5,355 nt of DNA from Chloroflexota bacterium (GCA_027296805.1 JAPUIR010000258.1:1-5355), one strand, 5' to 3'. Positions 1 to 5,355 are shown, numbered from the stretch's first letter. A program made the numbers and translations. Notes: generated from the letters alone by a model not told the origin.

Positions 1-1
1 G

Positions 2-451
2 GCCAGCCAAGCGTCGGTGGAGCGCGCCACGCAGGACTTGGTGGCCGGGTTGGTGGAGGAGGTCAATACGAAGCTGGGCGAGAGCCAGATCGAGCTGCGC
101 CACACGCCGAACGGACTCGATATCTCGGTGGTGGCGGCACAAACCGGGACGCAGGACGAGGATGCGGACGGGACCTGGCGCTGCGCCGACAGCGAGGTGG
201 AGACGGTGCCGCTGCGCGTCCCGGTGGAGTTGAAGGATCGGGCGAGCAACTCAGCGAAGGAGTCGGGGCTGTCGCTGAACGCGTGGTTCACCCGGCTGCT
301 GGCGCGTGAGTTGCGCGAGCCGGGTCTTGAGCCGGAGCCGGAGCATCGACGCGAGCGCCGACGTGAGCGGGGGCACGAGCGGCGGGCAAAGCGGCACGTG
401 CGACGCGGAGGCCGGGAGGGCGGAAGTCTCAAGGGCTGGATCGGGCAGTAG
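2..451 (+). CDS. Ribbon-helix-helix (Arc/HicB-antitoxin-like) DNA-binding protein, 5' end outside the window
   Basis: The frame is open to the left edge, so the true start probably lies upstream; an in-frame GTG at 17 exists but has no convincing ribosome binding site. Numbering from that GTG, residues about 62-98 form an RHH domain: a beta strand (VPLRVPVELKDRA) followed by two helices containing the typical GLSLNAWFTRLLARELRE segment. This fold binds DNA as a dimer through the paired strands. Before it lies a domain with an 'ELRHTPNGLDISVV' segment; after it comes a strongly arginine-rich tail (about 110-134) and a terminal GGSLKGWIGQ. From memory, actinobacterial proteins annotated 'HicB family antitoxin' share this layout, including a terminal GW motif, and sit beside DUF4097 genes. 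No toxin gene is visible, so a classical toxin-antitoxin role is unsupported; a transcriptional or nucleoid-binding role is the safer inference. The next gene starts 22 bases downstream, suggesting co-transcription. Confidence 0.8.
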   Translation, partial: ASQASVERATQDLVAGLVEEVNTKLGESQIELRHTPNGLDISVVAAQTGTQDEDADGTWRCADSEVETVPLRVPVELKDRASNSAKESGLSLNAWFTRLLARELREPGLEPEPEHRRERRRERGHERRAKRHVRRGGREGGSLKGWIGQ

Positions 452-473
452 GCAGCGCAGCGCGAGAACGATC

Positions 474-1385
474 ATGGAGTACACGCGAACCCTGGAGCGT
501 AGTTTCAGCATCGAAGATGGGGCGCTGCTGCGTGTCGCCAACCGCCGCGGGGAGTTGGTGGTGCGGGGCGAGGAGCGAGACGACATCGCCGTGACGGCGC
601 AGATTCGGGTCAACGCGATGACACGCGGTGAAGCCGACGATCGCTTTGGGGTGTTTGAGCTGCCCATGTCGCAAAGCGGGCGCACGGTGGAGGTGGGTCC
701 CCCGCGCTACGACGAGCCGCATCCCACGGTGTTGTTCGGCATCTCGCTCTCGCGCTTCATGAAGGGACCGCGCCTCGATCTGGTGATCCGCGTCCCGCGC
801 ACAATCGAGGTGGAGGCCGAGGCCAGCAGTGGGCTGATCCGGGTGGAGGGGATCCAGGGTCGCTGCCGGATCGCGGGGAAGCGTACGAAGATCGAGGCGA
901 CCGACCTGGAGGGCGAGGTGCGGATCGAGGGACAGACGGGGCGGGTGAAGGTGCGGCGCGTGCGGGGGTCGCTGGAGGTGGAGGTGCGGAGCGGGAAGAT
1001 ATCGGTCAAAGAGATCGTCGGGCCGGTCCGCTTGCACACGAGCACGGGAGAGGTGCGGGTGCGCGATGTGCAGGGCGACTGCACGATCGAGACGCGGGCG
1101 GGCAAGCTAAGCGTGGAGGACATCGAGGGCACGATGAAGCTGTCGACGACGATCGGCAGTGTGACCTACCGGGGGCGCATCGCTCATGACGTCGATTTGA
1201 CGGTGCGGACCGGGTCGGTGCAGTTGGCGGTGACGCAAGACTCCGCCTTCTTCATCGACGCGGAGTCGCGGACGGGGTCGGTGAGCGCGGATCTGCCCGT
1301 GAACTTCCTGGAGGAGCCACCGGCCGACGCAGCTACGGTGCGGATACGGGTGGGGACGGGGTCGATCCAGATCGTCCCGGCCTAG
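474..1385 (+). CDS. DUF4097-type beta-strand-repeat protein (putative adhesin-like solenoid)
   Basis: A 303-residue protein of the DUF4097 beta-strand repeat family, whose biochemical role is unknown. No signal peptide or membrane segment is visible, so the 'adhesin' label attached to the family is doubtful here and a cytoplasmic location is likely. Residues 1-115 form an N-terminal beta-rich region (SFSIEDGALLRVANRRGELVVRG..., IRVPRTIEVEAEASSG). Residues 120-227 are six consecutive 18-residue rungs starting at 120, 138, 156, 174, 192 and 210, of the form G-x-V-x-V-x-D-V-x-G-x-x-x-I-x-T-x-x, followed by a 19-residue rung and further rungs containing RTGSV and GTGSI; this predicts a right-handed beta-helix. 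I chose ATG 474 rather than an in-frame GTG at 306: the protein there begins like other family members, and the 306 extension would read out of frame through the preceding gene. The Shine-Dalgarno is weak (GAGA at 464-467). It follows the RHH gene closely, probably in one operon. Confidence 0.85.
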   Translation: MEYTRTLERSFSIEDGALLRVANRRGELVVRGEERDDIAVTAQIRVNAMTRGEADDRFGVFELPMSQSGRTVEVGPPRYDEPHPTVLFGISLSRFMKGPRLDLVIRVPRTIEVEAEASSGLIRVEGIQGRCRIAGKRTKIEATDLEGEVRIEGQTGRVKVRRVRGSLEVEVRSGKISVKEIVGPVRLHTSTGEVRVRDVQGDCTIETRAGKLSVEDIEGTMKLSTTIGSVTYRGRIAHDVDLTVRTGSVQLAVTQDSAFFIDAESRTGSVSADLPVNFLEEPPADAATVRIRVGTGSIQIVPA

Positions 1386-1392
1386 CGTCGAA

Positions 1393-3093
1393 TCAGATGG
1401 TCGCGAGTTCGCGCTGCATCTGCGCCAGGCCCATGGGTCCGAGGTTGAGGGCCGCGGTGTGCCAGGCCTTGAGGTCGAAGGCGGCGCCGGCGCGCGAGCG
1501 GGCCTCTTCCCGGCTCGCGAGCCAGATACGCTCGCCCACTTTGTAGCTGATGGCTTGGCCCGGCATGCCGAGATAGCGGTCGACCTCGCTGGCCAGCATG
1601 TCCGCGGGGAAGTACGAGCGCTGCATGAGGAACGGCAAGGCCAGCTCCGGCGTCCAGGTCTCGCCCGGGTGGTAGGCCTCCTGCTGGGGGATCTCGAGCT
1701 CCAGGTGCATGCCGATGTCGATCACGACGCGGACGGCGCGCAGGGCCTGACTGCAGAGCAGGCCCATGTAGTGGTCGGGATTGTCGAGGTAGCCCAGCTC
1801 CGCCATCAGCCGCTCGGCGTAGAGGGCCCAGCCCTCGGCGTAGCCGGAGGTCCCCGCGAGCAGCCGCTGATAGCGGGAGAGGGTGTCGCCGAGGTAGCGG
1901 GTCTGTGCGATTTGGAGGTGATGGCCGGGGACGCCCTCGTGGTAGGCGACGGAGACCTCGCGCCAGAGCGGGAAGCGGGTGTGGCCACCGGTGGGGTACC
2001 AGGTGCGGCCGGGGCGGCTGAAGTCTTCAGAGGGGCCGGTGTAGTACATGGCGAGCGCGCCGCCGGGGGGCGCGATCATCGCTTCGATGCGGCGGACCGG
2101 CTCAGGGATGTCGAAGTGGACGCCGTCGAACGAGGCGATGGTGTCGTCCTGCAGATCCTGCATCCATTGGCGGAAGGGCTCTTCGCCCTCGATCGCGCGG
2201 TCGGGATCGGTGTCGAGCATGTCGATCGCATCCACGGCGTCCGCGCCGCGCTTGATGCGCCCGGCCACCTCACCCATCTCGGCCTGAATGCGCCAGAGCT
2301 CCTCCCAACCCCAAGCGTAGGTTTCGTCGAGGTCGAGTTCGATGCCGTTGAAGGCGCGCGAGCGAAGCTGGTAGCTCTCGCGGCCGACAGGATCCTGCGG
2401 GGTCGCGCGGGGCAGGTAATCGTCTACGAGGTAGCAGCCGTGCTCCAGGTAGGCGGCCGCCGCGATATCGGCGGCGGCGGCGATCTCGTGGCCAAGGGCG
2501 TCGTTGCCCCGCGTCGATGTCTCGTATGCGTCGAGCAGGCCGTGGAAGAAAGAGCGCTGCTCCTCGCGAGCGCCGCCGTATACGTCGCACTGCTGGGCGA
2601 CGCCGCGACACTGGCGAACGGCAGCCAAAAGGCCCTGAGCGGCTCCGTGCTCGAGAGTGGCCCGGACGCCGGCCAGGGCGTCGGGCACGGCGCGTAGGCG
2701 GGCGGCGATGTTGGCCCAATCGTCGCTATTGGCGCGGGGCATGAGATCGAAGCTGCTACGGATGCTCTGAGTGGGAGAATGAAGGATGTTGAGTTCATAG
2801 AGGTGCGTGTTGGCGGCATACATCTCGAAGGCAAGGTCGAGACGTTCGACCATGACATCGCGTGCGATGCGGTCGGCTTCGTCTTCGACGGGGGCGACGC
2901 GGAGCGCGGCGGCGCTCTCGCGCTGAAGTTCGTGGCGTGCGGCGAGGCCGTCGGGCGAGAAGTCCGTCATCTCCGCGTCGTGGCCAGAGACGCCCATGCT
3001 GGTGGCGGCGAGGGGGTCGAGCGCCGCAAAGCGTTCAACGAAGTCGTCAGAGATGCGGTATACCGGCGTTGAGCGCGCGGGTTGCTGGGTCAT
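1393..3093 (-). CDS. DUF885 family putative zinc metallopeptidase
   Basis: A 566-residue protein of the DUF885 family (PF05960), near the family's usual 550-600 residues. The diagnostic motif is complete: AYHEGVPGHHLQ (HEGVPGHH at residues 385-392), the family's variant of a zinc-binding HExxxGHH helix, followed by GYAEGWALYAERL (417-429) with E420 as a likely further ligand. Further conserved blocks are RAVRVVIDIGMHLE (452-465), PGQAISYKVGE (511-521) and the terminal FDLKAWHTAALNLG (539-552). Residues 1-340 are mostly helical. No signal peptide is seen, so a cytoplasmic enzyme is likely. The family is presumed to hydrolyse peptides or amide bonds; the substrate cannot be told from sequence. 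ATG 3091-3093 is supported by AGAGGGG (3099-3105, minus strand) five bases upstream. It ends in TGA, showing that TGA serves as a stop in this genome. Its end converges with the DUF4097 gene across only 7 bases. It is a monocistronic unit as far as visible. Confidence 0.93.
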   Translation of the reverse strand: MTQQPARSTPVYRISDDFVERFAALDPLAATSMGVSGHDAEMTDFSPDGLAARHELQRESAAALRVAPVEDEADRIARDVMVERLDLAFEMYAANTHLYELNILHSPTQSIRSSFDLMPRANSDDWANIAARLRAVPDALAGVRATLEHGAAQGLLAAVRQCRGVAQQCDVYGGAREEQRSFFHGLLDAYETSTRGNDALGHEIAAAADIAAAAYLEHGCYLVDDYLPRATPQDPVGRESYQLRSRAFNGIELDLDETYAWGWEELWRIQAEMGEVAGRIKRGADAVDAIDMLDTDPDRAIEGEEPFRQWMQDLQDDTIASFDGVHFDIPEPVRRIEAMIAPPGGALAMYYTGPSEDFSRPGRTWYPTGGHTRFPLWREVSVAYHEGVPGHHLQIAQTRYLGDTLSRYQRLLAGTSGYAEGWALYAERLMAELGYLDNPDHYMGLLCSQALRAVRVVIDIGMHLELEIPQQEAYHPGETWTPELALPFLMQRSYFPADMLASEVDRYLGMPGQAISYKVGERIWLASREEARSRAGAAFDLKAWHTAALNLGPMGLAQMQRELATI

Positions 3094-3105
3094 CGAATCC
3101 CCTCT

Positions 3106-3284
3106 CGATTCGCTGAAGCGGCGTTCCCGTCCGGCTCACGCTACGTGCGCGAATGAGTTGGCGGAAGGATGGCCGGGAACGGTCGACGGGCGCAGCCGGG
3201 ACGGGAGACAGTTGCGGGCGCGGCCTGGTCCGTGCCAGCCTTGCGGAAGCGGTGGCCCTGCGGTAAGCGGTGGTCAAGCCGCGA
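3106..3284. promoter_or_regulatory. Divergent intergenic region expected to carry two promoters
   Basis: The DUF885 gene (minus) and the AhpD-like gene (plus) diverge from this stretch, so promoters for both must lie in or near it. I see no strong sigma-70-type boxes. The best plus-strand guess is TTGCGG (3241-3246), 17 bases and TAAGCG (3264-3269), which matches consensus poorly. I see no long inverted repeat, riboswitch-like fold or small gene. The assignment rests on gene orientation. Confidence 0.35.
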
Positions 3285-3290
3285 AGGGAG
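3285..3290 (+). promoter_or_regulatory. Ribosome binding site deciding the AhpD-like start
   Basis: AGGGAG lies six bases before ATG 3297-3299. It favours this start over the in-frame GTG at 3270, which would add nine residues and has no comparable site. Confidence 0.7.
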
Positions 3291-3296
3291 AGTGGC

Positions 3297-3905
3297 ATGG
3301 TTGACTCACACACGCAGCAGGCGTGGATCGCGCTTCCCAGCGATGAGGAGGCGTACGAGGGCCGAGGCAAGGGCGGCCCGTACGACTTCGGCTTCGCGCT
3401 GGGGATGTCGAAGGTGATCATGTCGCATCCGCGAATCGCGCGGGTGTGGGGTCCGCTCTATCAGGAGATCATGTTCGCCCCGGAGGGGGTGCTGACGCGC
3501 GAGGAGCGGGAGATGGTGGCGGGGGTCGCCGCCTCCGCGCAGGATTGTTACTACTGAACGACCGCACACGTAGAGTTTCTACGTGTCGAGGGTGGGAACG
3601 ACGAGCTGATCGCGGCGATCAAGGAGCGTCGCTGGGCAGAGCTGGAGTCGCTGACGGCGCGGCAGCGGGCGCTCTGCGCGGTGGCGGAGAAGATCAGTGG
3701 CGAGCCGACGCGGATGACCGCGGACGACTGGCGGCCGTTGCGCGATCTGGGCTTTGACGACACGGGGCTGTTGGAGATCGCGCATATCGTGGGGATTTTC
3801 AACTATCTCACGCGCCTGGCCGACGGCTTCGGGCTGGCGATCGATCCGGGCGTGGAAGAGGCGACGCGGACGGGGGTCGCGCTGAAACGGCAGCACCAGG
3901 GCTAG
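3297..3905 (+). CDS. AhpD/carboxymuconolactone decarboxylase-like peroxidase-related protein, predicted selenoprotein (Sec at residue 87)
   Basis: Read with TGA 3555-3557 as selenocysteine, this is one uninterrupted 202-residue protein ending at TAG 3903-3905, a normal length for the AhpD-like 'peroxidase-related enzyme' family. Residues 44-61 (HPRIARVWGPLYQEIMFA) and 66-83 (LTREEREMVAGVAASAQD) are the family helices before the active site. The centre is C84-Y-Y-U87-T-T-A-H91, matching CxxCxxxH. With E72 twelve residues before C84, the spacing reproduces the catalytic set I recall for Mycobacterium tuberculosis AhpD (E118, C130, C133, H137), so Sec replaces the peroxidatic cysteine. The part after the TGA (HVEFLRVEGG, ARQRALCAVAEKI, GFDDTGLLEIAHIVGIFNYLTRLADGF) is the regular C-terminal half in the same frame. 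Family members reduce peroxides or act as thiol oxidoreductases with CxxC; the substrate here is unknown. A TGC-to-TGA nonsense mutation is the main alternative, but the SECIS-like hairpin and intact downstream frame argue against it. A CoA transferase follows 48 bases later. Confidence 0.85.
3555..3557 (+). other. In-frame TGA predicted to encode selenocysteine
   Basis: This is codon 87 of the AhpD-like gene and sits at the second Cys position of the CxxCxxxH motif: TGT-TAC-TAC-TGA-ACG-ACC-GCA-CAC. TGC or TGT would give the ordinary Cys form. The nearby DUF885 gene uses TGA as a normal terminator and TGG encodes Trp throughout, so a general reassignment of TGA is unlikely. Confidence 0.82.
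3558..3593 (+). promoter_or_regulatory. Candidate bacterial SECIS element (stem-loop for Sec insertion)
   Basis: The upper stem is nine perfect base pairs: ACACGTAGA (3566-3574) with TCTACGTGT (3578-3586), closed by the loop GTT (3575-3577); opening the A-T closing pair gives the loop AGTTT. A lower helix ACC (3561-3563) with GGT (3591-3593) can extend it across an internal loop. The loop starts after 17 bases following the TGA and has G at its first or second position, as described for bacterial SECIS elements. In E. coli fdhF, counting U of UGA as 1, the key loop bases are G23 and U24; here GU falls at 21-22. The bulged U of fdhF is missing, so binding by SelB is predicted rather than certain. 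The hairpin lies within coding sequence. Confidence 0.75.
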
Positions 3906-3953
3906 CGCAGGGCGTCGTTGGTGCCTGCCGCGCGCGACTGAAAGAGAGGACCG

Positions 3954-5162
3954 ATGACGGCACCGCTGGACGGCGTGCAGGTCCTGGAGGTCGCCAACTG
4001 GCTGGCCGCACCAAGCGCGGCGGCCTTGCTGTGCGACCTGGGCGCGGACGTGATCAAGGTGGAGCCGCCGAGCGGCGATGTCTTCCGCCATTTCGACCTG
4101 GCGTCGATCAACCCGCATGACTACGACCTGAACTATGCCTTCGAGCTGGACAACCGGGGCAAGCGATCGATCGTGGTGTCGCTGGACCGGCCGGGCGGGC
4201 CGGAGTTGGTGCGGCGACTGGCGGCGCAGGCGGATGTCTTTGTGACGAATCTCACCCCACCCCGACGCCAGCGCTACGGCCTAGACGACTCCGCCATCCG
4301 AGCGGTCAATCCGCGGACGATCTATGCGTCGCTGACGGGATACGGCACCCGCGGTCCCGACGCCGCGCGGGCGGGGTTCGACTACTCGGCGTTCTGGGCG
4401 CGCTCGGGGATCATGGGTGCGCTGGCCCAGCCGTCGTCGCCACCGCCGCTGAATCGAGGCGGGCAAGGGGATCACACGACGGCGCTGAATCTGCTGGCGG
4501 CCATCCTCGCGGCGCTACTGCTGCGCGAGCGAACCGGGGAGGGGCAGTACGTGGAGGTGACGCTGCAGGCGAGCGGGATGTGGACGATCGGCGCGGACCT
4601 CGTGGCGGCGGCGGTGTCGGGCAAGCAGCCGCCGCGCCACGATCGAACCAATCCGCCGAATCCGATCTGGAACTCCTACCAGACACGCGACGAGCGCTGG
4701 CTGCTGCTGGTGATGCCGCAGCCCGAGCCTTACTGGGGCGCGTTTTGCGAGGCGATCAGCGAAACCGACTGGACCCACGACGCGCGCTACGACAGCCTCG
4801 CCGTGCGGCGCGAGCACGCGGCCGAGCTGACGAGTTCGATCGAGCGGCGCTTCGCGCAGGAGGACCTGGCGTATTGGTCGAAGCGGCTGGATCAGTTCGG
4901 CTTGATCTGGGCTCCGGCGGCGGATCTGCCGGAGGTGCTGGCGGATCCGCAGGTGGAAGCGATGGGGCTGCTGACGACGGTGGAGCATCCCGAGGCGGGG
5001 CCGTACCAGACGTTGAATACGCCGTTCGAGGTGCGCGGGGCGTCGATCGGTCCGCGAGGGCCAGCACCAGCGCTTGGTGCCGACACGGAGTCGATCCTGG
5101 CGGAGCTGAGGCTGTCCACGGCGGAGGTGGCGGAGTTGGCGGCGAACGGCGTGCTGGGCTAG
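3954..5162 (+). CDS. Family III (CaiB/BaiF) acyl-CoA transferase
   Basis: A 402-residue member of the class III CoA transferases, which move CoA between carboxylic acids through an aspartyl-CoA thioester. The N-terminal Rossmann-like part is typical: LDGVQVLEVANWLAAPSAA (5-23) and LLCDLGADVIKVEPPSGD (25-42). The segment NRGKRSIVVSLDRPGG (67-82) and the block ASLTGYGTRGPDAARAGFD (125-143) follow. The catalytic aspartate is D173 in GDHTTALN (172-179), the counterpart of D169 in formyl-CoA:oxalate CoA transferase. GEGQYVEVTL (195-204) and the C-terminal ADPQVEAMGLL (330-340) are also family hallmarks. Length is normal and no key residue is missing. The start ATG 3954 has GAGAGGA at 3944-3950. 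The acid donor and acceptor cannot be told from sequence. The gene lies between the AhpD-like selenoprotein and an acyl-CoA dehydrogenase on the same strand, which suggests a CoA-dependent catabolic operon. Confidence 0.95.
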   Translation: MTAPLDGVQVLEVANWLAAPSAAALLCDLGADVIKVEPPSGDVFRHFDLASINPHDYDLNYAFELDNRGKRSIVVSLDRPGGPELVRRLAAQADVFVTNLTPPRRQRYGLDDSAIRAVNPRTIYASLTGYGTRGPDAARAGFDYSAFWARSGIMGALAQPSSPPPLNRGGQGDHTTALNLLAAILAALLLRERTGEGQYVEVTLQASGMWTIGADLVAAAVSGKQPPRHDRTNPPNPIWNSYQTRDERWLLLVMPQPEPYWGAFCEAISETDWTHDARYDSLAVRREHAAELTSSIERRFAQEDLAYWSKRLDQFGLIWAPAADLPEVLADPQVEAMGLLTTVEHPEAGPYQTLNTPFEVRGASIGPRGPAPALGADTESILAELRLSTAEVAELAANGVLG

Positions 5163-5179
5163 GCCGTGCTGGGCTAGGC
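5150..5179 (+). repeat. Exact 15-bp tandem duplication across the CoA transferase stop codon
   Basis: CGTGCTGGGCTAGGC occurs twice with no gap (5150-5164 and 5165-5179). The unit contains the last codons and the TAG stop, so the copy places a second TAG (5175-5177) in the same frame. It looks like a slippage duplication; it does not alter the protein. Confidence 0.85.
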
Positions 5180-5198
5180 AAGGAGATTCGTGCCCGCG

Positions 5199-5218
5199 CC
5201 CGGTATATTCGGTCCGGG
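5199..5218 (+). promoter_or_regulatory. Possible -10 box TATATT inside a short inverted repeat
   Basis: TATATT (5204-5209) stands out in GC-rich sequence and resembles a sigma-70 -10 element. It lies in the 10-base loop between CCCGG (5199-5203) and CCGGG (5214-5218). No convincing -35 box is seen at the usual spacing. It could be an internal promoter for the acyl-CoA dehydrogenase or an operator; there is no T-run to support a terminator. Confidence 0.3.
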
Positions 5219-5243
5219 ACGGCCGTGTGAGCGCCGGATCGCT

Positions 5244-5249
5244 AGGGGG
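5244..5249 (+). promoter_or_regulatory. Ribosome binding site for the acyl-CoA dehydrogenase start at GTG 5256
   Basis: AGGGGG lies six bases before GTG 5256. A stronger AAGGAG (5180-5185) precedes an alternative in-frame GTG at 5190 by four bases, so the start is not fully settled. Confidence 0.5.
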
Positions 5250-5255
5250 CCCGCG

Positions 5256-5355
5256 GTGGATCTCTCGCTGAGCGAGGAGCAGGCGCTGGTCGTTGCGACG
5301 GTGCGCCGCTTCGTGCGCAAAGAGCTCTGGCTGTGGGAGAAGCGGATCGACTCGG
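5256..5355 (+). CDS. Acyl-CoA dehydrogenase, N-terminal fragment (runs off the window)
   Basis: Only 33 codons are visible. From GTG 5256 the protein reads (M)DLSLSEEQALVVATVRRF and continues VRKELWLWEKRID. This is the characteristic first helix of FAD-dependent acyl-CoA dehydrogenases (MDFxLSEEQ...VRRFxxxE...), which introduce an alpha,beta double bond into acyl-CoA thioesters and pass electrons to ETF. The substrate class and catalytic base lie outside the window. GTG 5256 is preferred because family proteins usually begin there, but an in-frame GTG at 5190 behind a better Shine-Dalgarno would add 22 residues (PAPGIFGPG...) not typical of the family. It follows the CoA transferase by 93 bases on the same strand and probably acts on related CoA esters. 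Confidence 0.8.
   Translation, partial: MDLSLSEEQALVVATVRRFVRKELWLWEKRIDS

Noticed and set aside
2..451. Classical HicAB toxin-antitoxin system
   Set aside because: No small HicA-like toxin gene is visible downstream; the neighbour is a DUF4097 protein. A toxin upstream of the window cannot be excluded.
306..473. N-terminal extension of the DUF4097 protein from GTG 306
   Set aside because: It overlaps the RHH gene in another frame, reads as Ser/Arg/Gly-rich noise, and the conserved family start fits ATG 474.
251..1132. Several minus-strand open frames opposite the RHH and DUF4097 genes
   Set aside because: They are Ser/Arg/Pro-rich shadows without ribosome binding sites or known motifs.
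1459..2697. Long 412-codon plus-strand open frame opposite the DUF885 gene
   Set aside because: It is antisense to a clearly recognised gene, has a composition typical of GC-rich shadow frames (Ala, Gly, Val, Arg) and shows no recognisable domain.
3297..3557. A truncated pseudogene or an 86-residue stand-alone protein ending at TGA 3555-3557
   Set aside because: The frame continues with perfect family similarity, without any shift, to TAG 3903-3905. The TGA is exactly at a redox-Cys codon and is followed by a SECIS-like hairpin. A simple nonsense mutation remains possible but is less likely.
3555..3557. Genome-wide reassignment of TGA (to Trp or Gly)
   Set aside because: The DUF885 gene ends at a TGA at the expected family C-terminus and TGG is used for Trp throughout, so this TGA looks site-specific.
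3566..3586. Rho-independent terminator
   Set aside because: The stem is strong but is followed by CGAGGGTGG rather than a T-run, and it lies inside a continuing coding frame.
3681..3905. A separate 74-residue gene starting at GTG 3681
   Set aside because: It is the C-terminal part of the AhpD-like protein in the same frame, with no ribosome binding site or domain start at 3681.
4580..5230. Plus-strand 216-codon open frame overlapping the CoA transferase
   Set aside because: It is out of frame with a gene whose catalytic motifs are complete, and it is low-complexity Gly/Ala/Arg sequence.

Overview
The window is GC-rich, densely coding bacterial DNA with GC-biased third codon positions. Gene content suggests a high-GC chemoorganotroph, possibly Chloroflexota (Thermomicrobia-like) or Actinomycetota; this is an impression from family content, not a phylogenetic result. 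There is no rRNA, tRNA, CRISPR array or insertion sequence, and no gene-free stretch longer than about 205 bases.

Layout. (1) A two-gene plus-strand unit at the left edge: the 3' part of a ribbon-helix-helix (RHH) DNA-binding protein (ends 451) and, 22 bases on, a DUF4097-type beta-solenoid protein (474-1385). (2) Converging on it with a 7-base gap, a minus-strand DUF885 family putative metallopeptidase (1393-3093). (3) A roughly 200-base divergent intergenic region. (4) A plus-strand cluster, probably one operon: an AhpD/carboxymuconolactone decarboxylase-like peroxidase-related protein (3297-3905), a family III (CaiB/BaiF) CoA transferase (3954-5162) and the 5' end of an acyl-CoA dehydrogenase (from about 5256).

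Main discovery. The AhpD-like gene has one in-frame TGA (3555-3557) exactly where the second cysteine of the family's CxxCxxxH redox motif belongs. The reading frame continues past it to give a full-length 202-residue protein. Nine bases past the TGA... more exactly, after eight spacer bases (3558-3565), a perfect 9-bp stem with a GUU loop follows (3566-3586), placed and shaped like a bacterial SECIS element. The hairpin is not followed by a T-tract, and the codons it covers are unusually AT-ending. The best reading is a selenocysteine-containing AhpD-like selenoprotein with a C84-x-x-U87-x-x-x-H91 centre. A standard gene caller would split it into two unrelated short ORFs or call it a pseudogene.

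How the genes may work together. The selenoprotein, CoA transferase and acyl-CoA dehydrogenase suggest activation and oxidation of an unidentified carboxylic acid as its CoA thioester, with a thiol/selenol redox enzyme attached to the pathway or protecting it from peroxide. The RHH-DUF4097 pair looks like a separate conserved two-gene module of unknown function.
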